From Alphaproteobacteria bacterium (GTDB lineage: Bacteria; Pseudomonadota; Alphaproteobacteria; UBA828), in the NCBI GenBank assembly GCA_030604165.1, contig JAUVWK010000031.1, forward strand, positions 1 to 13,886: DNA of 13,886 nucleotides. Direction: 5' to 3'. A program made the translations under genes and the position numbers. Below the pieces are notes generated by a model that saw nothing but the letters and a program-made list of their open reading frames with translations, did no database searches and was not told where the DNA came from. Each line of letters starts with the position of its first letter. The first letter of the stretch is position 1. Below are positions 1 to 7,333 of the stretch, in pieces.

Positions 1-1
1 G

Positions 2-667
2 AGCTTTGCCGTCGGCCTCGCGATCTATCACGTCGTCTTCCGCTTCATGTATCGCCAGCCCGCTTTCGAGGTCAACGTCATCATCGCGACCGTCGGGCTT
101 GCCCTCTTTTTGGAGCAGCTCGTGCTGCTGATCTATGGCGCTTATCCGTTCCTGCAGCCGTTCGCGATCGGCGGGGGCTTCTCCATTTCGAGAGTGCACG
201 TGCCCTATCAGAACGTGCTGATACTGGTGATGTCGATCGCCGTGATGCTGGTCGTCGCTTGGCTGCTTGCCAGGACGCGCCTTGGGCGGGCGATTCGGGC
301 CACGGCGCTCGACCGCGACGCGGCGCAGCTCATGGGCGTGGCGGTGGGCCGCGTCTTCGCCCAGGTCATGGGCATCGCTGGCGTCGTGGCGGCGATCTCC
401 GGCGTCATGCTGAGCTCGATCACGACGCTCTCCCCGACGATGGGCTACGATCCGATGCTCAAGGCGTTCATCATCTGCGTCATCGCGGGACTCGGCAACG
501 TGCCGGGTTCGCTGATCGCGGCCTTCGCGCTCGGCTTGATCGAGGCCGCGGTTCAGTTCGTGTTCGGCGTTCGCTTCGGCTTTCCGGCGCTGCTTTTCCT
601 CGTCATCGTGGCGCTGATTTGGCGACCCTATGGCATCTTCGGCCGTCGGGTGGTGCGGCGCGTATGA
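2..667 (+). CDS. livH: ABC transporter permease, LivH type (5' truncated)
   Basis: This is the C-terminal 221 residues of an inner-membrane permease of the branched-chain-amino-acid (HAAT) importer family; the reading frame is already open at base 2, so the N-terminus lies outside the window. Several long hydrophobic segments are visible. A cytoplasmic EAA-type loop (RTRLGRAIRATALDRDAAQL, about bases 272-331) is where the ATPase subunit would dock, and a G-L-G-N-V-P-G-S segment near base 490 is typical of LivH. It would pair with the LivM-type permease encoded immediately downstream, whose ATG overlaps this stop codon (ATGA). The substrate cannot be told from the permease: the family carries leucine, isoleucine and valine but also urea, amides and aromatic acids. 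Family assignment is firm; the gene name is by analogy. Confidence 0.9.
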   Translation, partial: SFAVGLAIYHVVFRFMYRQPAFEVNVIIATVGLALFLEQLVLLIYGAYPFLQPFAIGGGFSISRVHVPYQNVLILVMSIAVMLVVAWLLARTRLGRAIRATALDRDAAQLMGVAVGRVFAQVMGIAGVVAAISGVMLSSITTLSPTMGYDPMLKAFIICVIAGLGNVPGSLIAAFALGLIEAAVQFVFGVRFGFPALLFLVIVALIWRPYGIFGRRVVRRV

Positions 668-1704
668 TGAGCATCGGCGCAAATTGGCGGCGCGATCTCG
701 CGTTTGGCGTCATTCTGTTGGCGGTTGCGGCCGCGATCCCGCTCTTGGGCCCGTCGCGCTATTACATGGGCCAGCTGACGATGTTTTTCATCTGGGCGAC
801 GGTCGTCTCGCAGTGGAACCTCGTGTTCGGCGTGGCGGGTATTTTCTCGCTCGCGCAGATGGCGATCTTCGCTTTCGGCGGCTTTGCGACGGGCATGCTG
901 GGGCTTTACCTCGGCTGGTCGCTTTGGGCCGCGTTGCCGGTCGCCGCCCTCGGCGCCATCGTGTTCAGTATCCTGATCGGGCTCGCCTGCCTGCGTTTGC
1001 GCGGCGCCTATGTCGCGCTTCTCACGCTCGCCATCTCGCAGGTGATGCTGCTCCTCATCGAAACCGACACCGCCTGCTTTACCATGGAAGGCGTCACCTG
1101 CCGAAATTTCACCGGTGGCTCGCGCGGGCTCTACGGGTTCGGCGATTTCGGTTTTCGCGAGCTGCTCGGCCGCAAGGACTACGTGAAGGGTGACTATTAC
1201 CTGTCTCTCGTCCTGCTGGTGCTCGCCACCGGCTTCTCCTTCGTGATTATCCGCAGCCCGCTCGGCTTCGCCTTTCGCGCCTTGCGCGACAATCCGGAAT
1301 ACGGCGTAAGCCGTGGCCTCAACCGCTTCAAATACCAATTGCTGGTGTTTGCGATGTCGGCGTTTTTCACCGGGCTCGCCGGTGGCGTTTTCGCCGGTCA
1401 TTTTCGCGTGATGGGCGCCAACTCGCTTTACCTGCCATTGTTGCTTTTCTTGGTGTCGATGATGGTGGTGGGGGGGCTCGGGCGCGCTTGGGGGCCGATT
1501 CTCGGCGCCGGCCTCGTCATGATTGCCGATGAAGGCATGAAGGACTTCGTCGAGATCCGAAATTTGGGCTACGGCGCGCTCATCATCATTTTCGTCGTCC
1601 TGCTACCCCAGGGCGTGGCAGGCACGATCGAGCAGGTCTGGGCGCGCGGCAAGCGATGGCTCGGTGGCCCGCGCGGGAGCCGCCGTTCGGAACCGGAGGG
1701 ATAG
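664..1704 (+). CDS. livM: ABC transporter permease, LivM type
   Basis: A complete 346-residue inner-membrane permease, partner of LivH in a HAAT-family importer. The N-terminal half has the family-typical stretch around residues 44-80 (ATVVSQWNLVFGVAGIFSLA, then a glycine-rich hydrophobic segment). The EAA-like cytoplasmic loop lies near residues 198-222 (SPLGFAFRALRDNPEYGVSRG), followed by membrane segments to about residue 314 and a basic C-terminal tail. The start is ATG 664, overlapping the livH stop by 4 nt; a second ATG at 667 is an equally possible start. A pair of cysteines (residues 138 and 146) in a presumably periplasmic loop could form a disulfide, which is inference. No ATPase gene (livG/livF) follows: the next gene is convergent, so those subunits must be encoded upstream or elsewhere. 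The substrate is undetermined. Confidence 0.92.
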   Translation: MMSIGANWRRDLAFGVILLAVAAAIPLLGPSRYYMGQLTMFFIWATVVSQWNLVFGVAGIFSLAQMAIFAFGGFATGMLGLYLGWSLWAALPVAALGAIVFSILIGLACLRLRGAYVALLTLAISQVMLLLIETDTACFTMEGVTCRNFTGGSRGLYGFGDFGFRELLGRKDYVKGDYYLSLVLLVLATGFSFVIIRSPLGFAFRALRDNPEYGVSRGLNRFKYQLLVFAMSAFFTGLAGGVFAGHFRVMGANSLYLPLLLFLVSMMVVGGLGRAWGPILGAGLVMIADEGMKDFVEIRNLGYGALIIIFVVLLPQGVAGTIEQVWARGKRWLGGPRGSRRSEPEG

Positions 1705-1705
1705 C

Positions 1706-1715
1706 GCGCCGGCGC
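1706..1715. repeat. 10-bp GC palindrome in the livM/tadC convergent gap
   Basis: The 30 nt separating the livM and tadC stop codons contain a perfect palindrome, GCGCCGGCGC. It is not followed by a T tract on the + strand, nor by one before the opposing gene on the - strand, so it does not look like a standard intrinsic terminator. It is the only structured element between the two converging operons. It may be chance in such G+C-rich DNA. Confidence 0.3.
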
Positions 1716-1734
1716 CGCTTGAACGGAAACCGCT

Positions 1735-2706
1735 CTATATTTTTTGCAGGGCGTCGATAACGTCGAGCACGGCCGGCCCCAGCACGACGATGAGGAGCGC
1801 CGGCAGGATGAATAGGATCAACGGCACCGTCATGGTCGCCGGCAGCCGCGCCGCCTTCTCCTCGGCCCGCATCAGCCGCTCGTTGCGCAGCTCGGACGCC
1901 ACCACGCGCAGCGCCTGGGCCAGCGGCGTGCCGAACCGCTCCGATTGCTCGAGCGTGCTTGCCAGGCTCTGCACCGCGCTGAGGTCGACCCGCTGGCCGA
2001 GGTTTTCGAGCGCCATTTTGCGATCCGGCAGGATGCCGAGCTCGAACGTCGTGAAGTCGAGCTCGTCGGCCAGCTCCGGCGCCATCTGACGGATCTCCCG
2101 GGCCACGCGTTGGAGCGCGGCATCCAGGCTGAGGCCGGCCTCGACGCAGATCACGATGAGGTCGAGCGCGTCGGGCAGGGCCTTGCGAATCTTGGCCTTG
2201 CGCTTGGTGACGGCGCGCCGCACGTAGAGGTCGGGTAGGTAGCTGCCGGTCAGGACCGTGAGCAGAACCGCGAACAGGCGCCCGATATCCGGCAGCTCGT
2301 ATACCGGCGCCAGGTAGAATGCCACCACCGCCGCGCCGCCGAAGGCGAACGGCGTGACCAGTTTGGCGAACAGATACGCGACCAGCGCGTCCTTGTTGCG
2401 GTATCCGGCCTTGCCCAACTGGACCGAATATTTGTTGGTTTGGCGGCCGCGCAACAGGCGGGAGATTTCGACCACGCGCCGCATCATGTCGAGCGCGCTC
2501 TGTTTTTGACGCGCCCGGTCGGTATTGACTTCCTGTTGCTGCCTAGAACCGGCGCGGGAGACCATCCTGATCCGTGCGCTCAGTCGGTTGTTGGAAAACA
2601 TGCCGGAGGTGACCGTGACGCCCAAGCCCAGTACCGTGAGCCCGGCCAAAAGGACGATCACGTCCTCGAGGCTCATTCCGAAGGGTAGCAATTCCTGGAG
2701 CGTCAT
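1735..2706 (-). CDS. tadC: Tad pilus inner-membrane platform protein TadC
   Basis: A 323-residue type II secretion F-domain (T2SSF/GspF-like) inner-membrane protein. With TadB it forms the platform on which the CpaF ATPase drives Flp pilin assembly. Hydrophobic segments lie near residues 15-34, 111-156 and 293-315. The T2SSF domain covers about residues 179-303 and opens with LPDALDLIVICVEAGLSLDA, characteristic of TadC. Start ATG 2706 overlaps the tadB stop as ATGA, and a GAGG sits 8 nt upstream, so translation is probably coupled to tadB. It is the last gene of the operon; the tadD gene that often follows tadC is absent here, and the next gene is the convergent livM. Length and domain content are normal for the family. 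Confidence 0.95.
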   Translation of the reverse strand: MTLQELLPFGMSLEDVIVLLAGLTVLGLGVTVTSGMFSNNRLSARIRMVSRAGSRQQQEVNTDRARQKQSALDMMRRVVEISRLLRGRQTNKYSVQLGKAGYRNKDALVAYLFAKLVTPFAFGGAAVVAFYLAPVYELPDIGRLFAVLLTVLTGSYLPDLYVRRAVTKRKAKIRKALPDALDLIVICVEAGLSLDAALQRVAREIRQMAPELADELDFTTFELGILPDRKMALENLGQRVDLSAVQSLASTLEQSERFGTPLAQALRVVASELRNERLMRAEEKAARLPATMTVPLILFILPALLIVVLGPAVLDVIDALQKI

Positions 2707-3707
2707 ATCTCGAACCTCGACATTTTCATCATGACCAGCATCCCGAGCACCATGCCGCCGAGGCCGATTCCGATCAGGATCATGCCGCGCGGGTCGGTGA
2801 ACAGCTTCATGACGTAATCGGTGCTGACGAAGTAGAGCATCGCTATGACGAAGATCGGCAGGCTACCGATGATCTTGGTGCTGGCGCGCGCCTCCGAAGA
2901 GAGGGCCTTGACCTTGGATTTCACCTGCCGGCGCCGGCGCAGGATATCCGACAAGTTGCTCAGCGATTCGGCCAGGTTGCCGCCGGTCTCGCGTTGCACC
3001 GACAGGCTGACCACGAGGAAGTTGAAGTCCGGAAGATTGACGCGGCGCGCGACATCCCACAGCGCCTTGTCCATCGTCTCGCCCAGCCGAACGCTATCCG
3101 TGGCCTGCCGGAACGCTTCGCCCAGGGGGTCGGCGATGTTGCCGCCGACGGCGTTGATCGCCTCGGTCACCGACAGTCCCGACTTCATGCTGCGCACCAT
3201 CAGGTCGATGGCATCGGGAAGCAGCTCGACGAAGCGCCGCTTGCGGGCCGCGATGGCGCGTTTGAGGGCATAATGCGGCAGCGTGAGGCCGGCTGCGGTG
3301 CCAACCAGGATAGCGATGATCGGCGACATGGAGAGGATCAGGCCCGCCACCGCCGCCACTACCGCGCCCAGCGCCGCGCTGATCACGACATAGCGAGAGA
3401 CCGATATTTTCTTGCCGCTCAACTCCAGGCGCCGCTCCAGGGCATTGCGGCTCGGCACCATGTTGCGAACCATTTTGTCCCTGCGCTTCTTTTGCCGCGC
3501 CTCCGCCTTGCGGCGAATGCTCTCATAGGCCGATTTCGGAGCGCTCTCGCCACCATGTCCCCGGCTGACTTTATCGAGCCTTTGCTTGAGGCGCTTGCGC
3601 CACTTTCCGCGCATGAGGTCGAGCGCCAGAACCAAGCTGGCGATGACGGCGAATACGCCGATGAAGAGCAGCAGGGTCGAGACGTCGAACTGGCCATCGA
3701 TCAGCAT
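2703..3707 (-). CDS. tadB: Tad pilus inner-membrane platform protein TadB
   Basis: A 334-residue T2SSF-domain membrane protein, the first of the paired platform subunits of the Tad assembly machine. A membrane segment at residues 11-32 is followed by a very basic cytoplasmic stretch (about 33-100), two adjoining hydrophobic segments (105-145), the T2SSF domain (about 159-289, opening ELLPDAIDLMVRSMKSGLSV) and a C-terminal hydrophobic hairpin (280-327). The frame stays open upstream to 4064, but that stretch is antisense-like and lacks family sequence. ATG 3707 is preferred because a perfect GGAGG lies 7 nt upstream and the protein then has normal TadB length. The start overlaps the cpaF stop by 7 nt, and the stop overlaps the tadC ATG by 4 nt, implying coupled translation of cpaF, tadB and tadC. 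Confidence 0.95.
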   Translation of the reverse strand: MLIDGQFDVSTLLLFIGVFAVIASLVLALDLMRGKWRKRLKQRLDKVSRGHGGESAPKSAYESIRRKAEARQKKRRDKMVRNMVPSRNALERRLELSGKKISVSRYVVISAALGAVVAAVAGLILSMSPIIAILVGTAAGLTLPHYALKRAIAARKRRFVELLPDAIDLMVRSMKSGLSVTEAINAVGGNIADPLGEAFRQATDSVRLGETMDKALWDVARRVNLPDFNFLVVSLSVQRETGGNLAESLSNLSDILRRRRQVKSKVKALSSEARASTKIIGSLPIFVIAMLYFVSTDYVMKLFTDPRGMILIGIGLGGMVLGMLVMMKMSRFEI

Positions 3708-5353
3708 CGCACGGCCTCCAAAAGCATTTTTTCCAGCCCGTAATATTCGGCTCGGTCCAGGAACCGCGGACGAATACCGGAGCAGACGAACTTTCCCTTT
3801 AGCTTGCCGTCGCTCGCCTCGCCCTCGTACTCGAAGCGGAAGAGGTCCTGGGTGGTCACGATGCCGCTTTCCATGCCGACGACCTCGAGCACGTGGACAA
3901 CGCGGCGCATCCCGTCGCGCATGCGCGAGACCTGCACGATGAGCTGGACCGCCTTGGCGATTTGCGACCGGACTGACATTTCGAACAGATTGACGTTGGC
4001 CATGGCGACCATGTTTTCCAGCCGGATCAAGGCATCGCGCGGGCTGTTGGCGTGGACCGTGCACATGGAGCCGTCATGGCCCGTGTTCATGGCCTGCAAC
4101 ATTTCCAGCACCTCGGCGCCGCGCACCTCGCCGAGAATGATGCGGTCGGGGCGCATGCGTAGCGAGTTGCGCAACAGATCGCGCATCGTGACCTCGCCTT
4201 GGCCCTCCAGATTGGGTACCCGAGTTTCCAGGCGAACGACATGCGGTTGTTGTAGCCGCAGCTCGGCGGTGTCCTCGATGGTGACGATGCGCTCGCCGCC
4301 ATCGACCATTTGCGACAGCGAATTCAGGACCGTGGTCTTGCCCGATCCGGTACCGCCCGAGACCAAGATGTTGAGCCGGCAGCGCGCGGCGACCTTGAGC
4401 AGCGTGGCCAAGCTTTCGGAAAGGTTGCCTTGCTTGGCCATGAGATCCAGGGAAATCGATTTCTTGTTGAATTTCCGGATCGAGACGGTGGTTCCGTCCA
4501 GGGCCAAGGGCGGGGCGACGATATTGACGCGGCTGCCGTCCTCGAGACGGGCGTCGACCAAGGGCGACGATTCGTCGAGGCGCCGACCGACCCGGGTGAC
4601 GATGCGGGTGGCGACATTCATCAGGTGGGCATCGTCGCGGAAGCAGACATCGACCGGCTCGAGCTTGCCGTCGCGCTCGATGTAAACTTGATCCGGTCCG
4701 TTGACCAAGATGTCGGTGATCGTCTCGTCGGCCAGCAGCGGTTCGAGCGGCCCGAGACCGAGCATGTCGTCGAGCAGCAGCTTGACGAGTTCGCGTTGCT
4801 CGTTCTGATTGAGCGGAAGATCCTGCTCCACGACGATCTCGCCGACGATATCGCCGATTTGCACGGCCAATTCGTCGGTCGGGAGGCGGGCCGCGACCGA
4901 TGGGTCGATGCGTTCCAACAAGACGGGGCGGACGCGGCCTTTCGCGGTTTCGATCCGGCCCATGGCTCGCGGCGGCACCGGTTTGACGGCCGCCGGGCGC
5001 TCGGGCCTCGCCTGTTGGCCGGATTGCAATCCCTTGAGGAGCGCCACGATCAGATCGCGCTGCTCCGGCAGGCTAAGCACCAGTCCGTCGTTTGCCAGGA
5101 CCTCGGCGACGATCTCGCTGATCTGACGGGCGAGCTCCTGGCGCGGGGTCGCGGTGGGGTCGCCGGCGATGCGCTCGGCGAGGATCGGCTCGACCCGTCT
5201 GCGCGCCACATCGACCCGCGTTGCGCCGGCGGCCTGCGTCTCGCGATCCTGCGTCTCGGACGAGAGACACCGTGCCGCCTCGGCGGTTTGGCCCGTGTCG
5301 CCGCGCGATCGGCTCTCGGAGCCGGGCCCGTCACTCGATCGTTGATGATCCAT
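3701..5353 (-). CDS. cpaF: Tad pilus motor ATPase CpaF (TadA), with duplicated N-terminal domain
   Basis: The hexameric cytoplasmic ATPase that powers Flp pilus assembly; 550 residues from ATG 5353. The catalytic core carries a Walker A (GGTGSGKTT, 333-341), an Asp box (VTIEDTAEL, about 357-365), a Walker B (DRIILGEVRG, 403-412, Glu409) and a His box (NTGHDGSMCTVHAN, 423-436). All are intact, so the enzyme should be active. The N-terminal helical domain that precedes LGLGPLEPLL in CpaF proteins occurs here twice (about 51-112 and 138-201), joined by a Pro/Ala-rich linker, after a polar N-terminus rich in Arg, Ser and Glu. ATG 5353 has a GTGAGG 6 nt upstream. An in-frame GTG at 5365, overlapping the cpaE stop, would add four residues but has no good ribosome site. 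It overlaps tadB by 7 nt. Confidence 0.95.
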   Translation of the reverse strand: MDHQRSSDGPGSESRSRGDTGQTAEAARCLSSETQDRETQAAGATRVDVARRRVEPILAERIAGDPTATPRQELARQISEIVAEVLANDGLVLSLPEQRDLIVALLKGLQSGQQARPERPAAVKPVPPRAMGRIETAKGRVRPVLLERIDPSVAARLPTDELAVQIGDIVGEIVVEQDLPLNQNEQRELVKLLLDDMLGLGPLEPLLADETITDILVNGPDQVYIERDGKLEPVDVCFRDDAHLMNVATRIVTRVGRRLDESSPLVDARLEDGSRVNIVAPPLALDGTTVSIRKFNKKSISLDLMAKQGNLSESLATLLKVAARCRLNILVSGGTGSGKTTVLNSLSQMVDGGERIVTIEDTAELRLQQPHVVRLETRVPNLEGQGEVTMRDLLRNSLRMRPDRIILGEVRGAEVLEMLQAMNTGHDGSMCTVHANSPRDALIRLENMVAMANVNLFEMSVRSQIAKAVQLIVQVSRMRDGMRRVVHVLEVVGMESGIVTTQDLFRFEYEGEASDGKLKGKFVCSGIRPRFLDRAEYYGLEKMLLEAVRC

Positions 5354-5361
5354 CTCGATCC

Positions 5362-6597
5362 TCACCGTTTGGCTTTGCGCCAGGCGGATTTGCCTTGGGC
5401 CGTGTCGGTTCCGGTCAGGCGTGCGCCGAGTTGCCGGAGCGCTTTGATTGCCTTGCTGGTGCGGGCGATCCGCGCCATGGGCTCGCCGACATTGACGCTT
5501 TTGGCCGCCGCCTTGGCGTCGAGCGGCACGACCAGGTCGACCCGATTCTCGAGCGCGCGCTCGAAATTGGCCTTGGAGATCTGGCCTTTTCCGCCGGCCT
5601 CGGCGCGATTGACGACGACGCTGACGCGGGCCTTCGGCGCTGCCTGTTTGCAGAAATCGACCAGCCGAACCGTGTCGCGCACGCCGGCGAGCGAAAACTC
5701 GGAGACGACCACGACCTCGCTCGCTTCGCCGAGCACGACGTCGCGTTCGCGTGTGGTTCGCGGCAGGTCGACCACGACATCGTCGAAGCGGCTGCGCAGG
5801 TGGTCCAGCAGCGTCGTGAGCGCCAAGGGGTCGCAGTTCACCGCGGCCTCCAGCGGCGCTTGCGCGCCGAGCACGTACAAGCTTTCGCTTTTCTTGACCG
5901 TCGCCCGGTCGATGAGCAGATCGTCGAGGCGCTCGGGCACCTCCAGCGCCTCGTGCAGCCCACTGTACGGCTCGACATCGAGGGCGAGGGCGAGGGTACC
6001 GAATTCGAAATCGAAATCGACCAAGACCACCCGGTGATCCAGCTCATGGGCCATCAGCCAGGCGCTGTTGACCGCCACCGTGCTGGCGCCGACTCCGCCA
6101 CGCGCACCCATGACCACGGTCACGCGCCCTGAACGGGCTTCGTTCGCCGGTACGGGGCTTGCCGTCTCGTTTTTCTCGATGGCGCGGCGGAGATCGTCGG
6201 CCGTGACCGGCTTGACCAAATATTCCCGGACGCCCGCGGCCATGAGCTCGCGATAGAGCGCCACGTCGTTGACCGTTCCGAGAGCGATCACCGAGCGGTC
6301 GCTCCCCACCAGCTCCATCAGGGCGCGGATATCGGTCGTCGGATCCGCCGACGCCGACATGTCGACCACCAGGACGCGCGGCGCCGGAGCGACCGTGAAG
6401 GTGCGAACCGCGGCCGCGATGCCGCCCTCGTGCACCGTCGAGGCCGGCCAGCCGCGCACGGCGGCGGCACGAGCGACGGAGTCGCGAGTGTCGCTATCTT
6501 CGGTGAAGGCGGCGAACGCCTCGCCCGTGTCGGGGTTCGATTGGACGTCGTCCGCGCTATCGGAAACCGCGAGCCTTAGCGTGGGTTGCGCAGTCAT
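5362..6597 (-). CDS. cpaE: Tad pilus localisation ATPase CpaE (TadZ)
   Basis: A 411-residue cytoplasmic protein that positions the Tad machine in the cell, a role known from CpaE and TadZ homologues. Residues about 74-140 form an atypical response-regulator receiver domain (RVLVVDMSASADP to EYLVKPVTADDLRRAI). Residues 158-400 form a ParA/MinD-like ATPase. Its deviant P-loop, GARGGVGASTVA (164-175), has Arg at 166 and Ala at 171 where ParA proteins have lysines; such substitutions are seen in CpaE/TadZ proteins. VLVDFDFEFG (191-200) follows as the next nucleotide-site motif. The first 50 residues are acidic and low-complexity. Start ATG 6597 overlaps the cpaD stop by 4 nt (ATGA), with GGAGG 6 nt upstream. 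It sits directly before cpaF, its usual neighbour. Confidence 0.94.
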   Translation of the reverse strand: MTAQPTLRLAVSDSADDVQSNPDTGEAFAAFTEDSDTRDSVARAAAVRGWPASTVHEGGIAAAVRTFTVAPAPRVLVVDMSASADPTTDIRALMELVGSDRSVIALGTVNDVALYRELMAAGVREYLVKPVTADDLRRAIEKNETASPVPANEARSGRVTVVMGARGGVGASTVAVNSAWLMAHELDHRVVLVDFDFEFGTLALALDVEPYSGLHEALEVPERLDDLLIDRATVKKSESLYVLGAQAPLEAAVNCDPLALTTLLDHLRSRFDDVVVDLPRTTRERDVVLGEASEVVVVSEFSLAGVRDTVRLVDFCKQAAPKARVSVVVNRAEAGGKGQISKANFERALENRVDLVVPLDAKAAAKSVNVGEPMARIARTSKAIKALRQLGARLTGTDTAQGKSAWRKAKR

Positions 6598-7322
6598 TTG
6601 GCACCTCCAGTGGATCCGCTCGCCATGCCGACGCTGGATTGCGCGGCGCCTGTCGTTCGACGCGGGGCCGGCAGCAGGCCGGCACGATAGGCGCGGACGC
6701 TGCGGGCGGCGCGTGCGCCGTCCGCCGGCCCCATGGCGCTGCCGCGCACCAGGTCTCGCGGGTCGGCGACCATTAGGCCGAGGTTGGTCGCGGTAGCGCA
6801 GCCGAAGTTGGTTGACGGCAAGTTGGTGTAATCGCCGATTCCCGGTTTGCGCATGTCGGGGCAGTCGGGCAGCGTGACGACATAGCGTCCGACGATCACG
6901 CTGACGCTATCGGGATCGGTGCGTGGCCCGGCCGCCTTTTCGCGCTCCGGGTCGGCCGGCAAGCGTTCGGTGGCGAAGCCGAGCCGTGCCAGATGCGCAT
7001 GGGTCGTGGCCTCGCGGCGGGCAGCCAAGCCGTTCCGAACGTTAGGCCGGTCGGCATCGATGAAGAGCCGTGCCGCGTCGTCGGCTTCGACGGAGCGGAG
7101 GAAGTTGGCGAGCCGCTGGTGTTCACCCGCCTCGACCATCGGCGTGCCGGGCACGAATTGTACCTCGTGGCTAAGCACGATCCATTCCACGGTGTTGACC
7201 TTCTGGGCGGTCGGCGAGGGCCAATAGTCGGGCGGCATGGCGCAGGCCGCGAGCAGGAGAAGGGCAGGCACCATCAGCGCGGCGCGGATTGCCCGGAACG
7301 GTGAGAAAGTTGTGTCGCGCAT
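6594..7322 (-). CDS. cpaD: Tad pilus outer-membrane lipoprotein CpaD
   Basis: A 242-residue lipoprotein of the CpaD family, thought to act as a pilotin or partner of the CpaC secretin. The N-terminus is a short basic stretch plus a hydrophobic core ending in a lipobox, LLAAC, with acylated Cys27. The family signature near the C-terminal third is clear: CPDMRKPGIGDYTNLPSTNF followed by GCA-NLGLMVADPRDLVRG. ATG 7322 is preferred because a GGAGG lies 5 nt upstream; ATG 7334 (four residues longer, overlapping the cpaC stop by one base) is possible but lacks a comparable site. The C-terminal tail (TTGAAQSSVGMASGSTGGAK) is low-complexity and probably disordered. Its gene overlaps cpaE by 4 nt. Confidence 0.92.
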   Translation of the reverse strand: MRDTTFSPFRAIRAALMVPALLLLAACAMPPDYWPSPTAQKVNTVEWIVLSHEVQFVPGTPMVEAGEHQRLANFLRSVEADDAARLFIDADRPNVRNGLAARREATTHAHLARLGFATERLPADPEREKAAGPRTDPDSVSVIVGRYVVTLPDCPDMRKPGIGDYTNLPSTNFGCATATNLGLMVADPRDLVRGSAMGPADGARAARSVRAYRAGLLPAPRRTTGAAQSSVGMASGSTGGAK

Positions 7323-7333
7323 GATCGCCTCCA

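Noticed and set aside
259..663. Upstream extension of the livM frame
   Set aside because: It overlaps livH in another frame and has shadow composition; the ATGA overlap at 664 is the natural start.
3708..4064. N-terminal extension of the TadB frame
   Set aside because: It overlaps the 3' part of cpaF, looks like a shadow frame (Arg/Gly/His-rich), and ATG 3707 has a perfect ribosome site.
4310..6037. Long + strand frame opposite cpaF and cpaE
   Set aside because: It is the antisense shadow of two well-recognised genes in G+C-rich DNA and has no protein features of its own.
6599..6604. TGGCAC, a possible sigma-54 -24 element
   Set aside because: It is on the + strand inside the pilus operon with no matching GC element, and is simply the complement of the cpaE ribosome site region.
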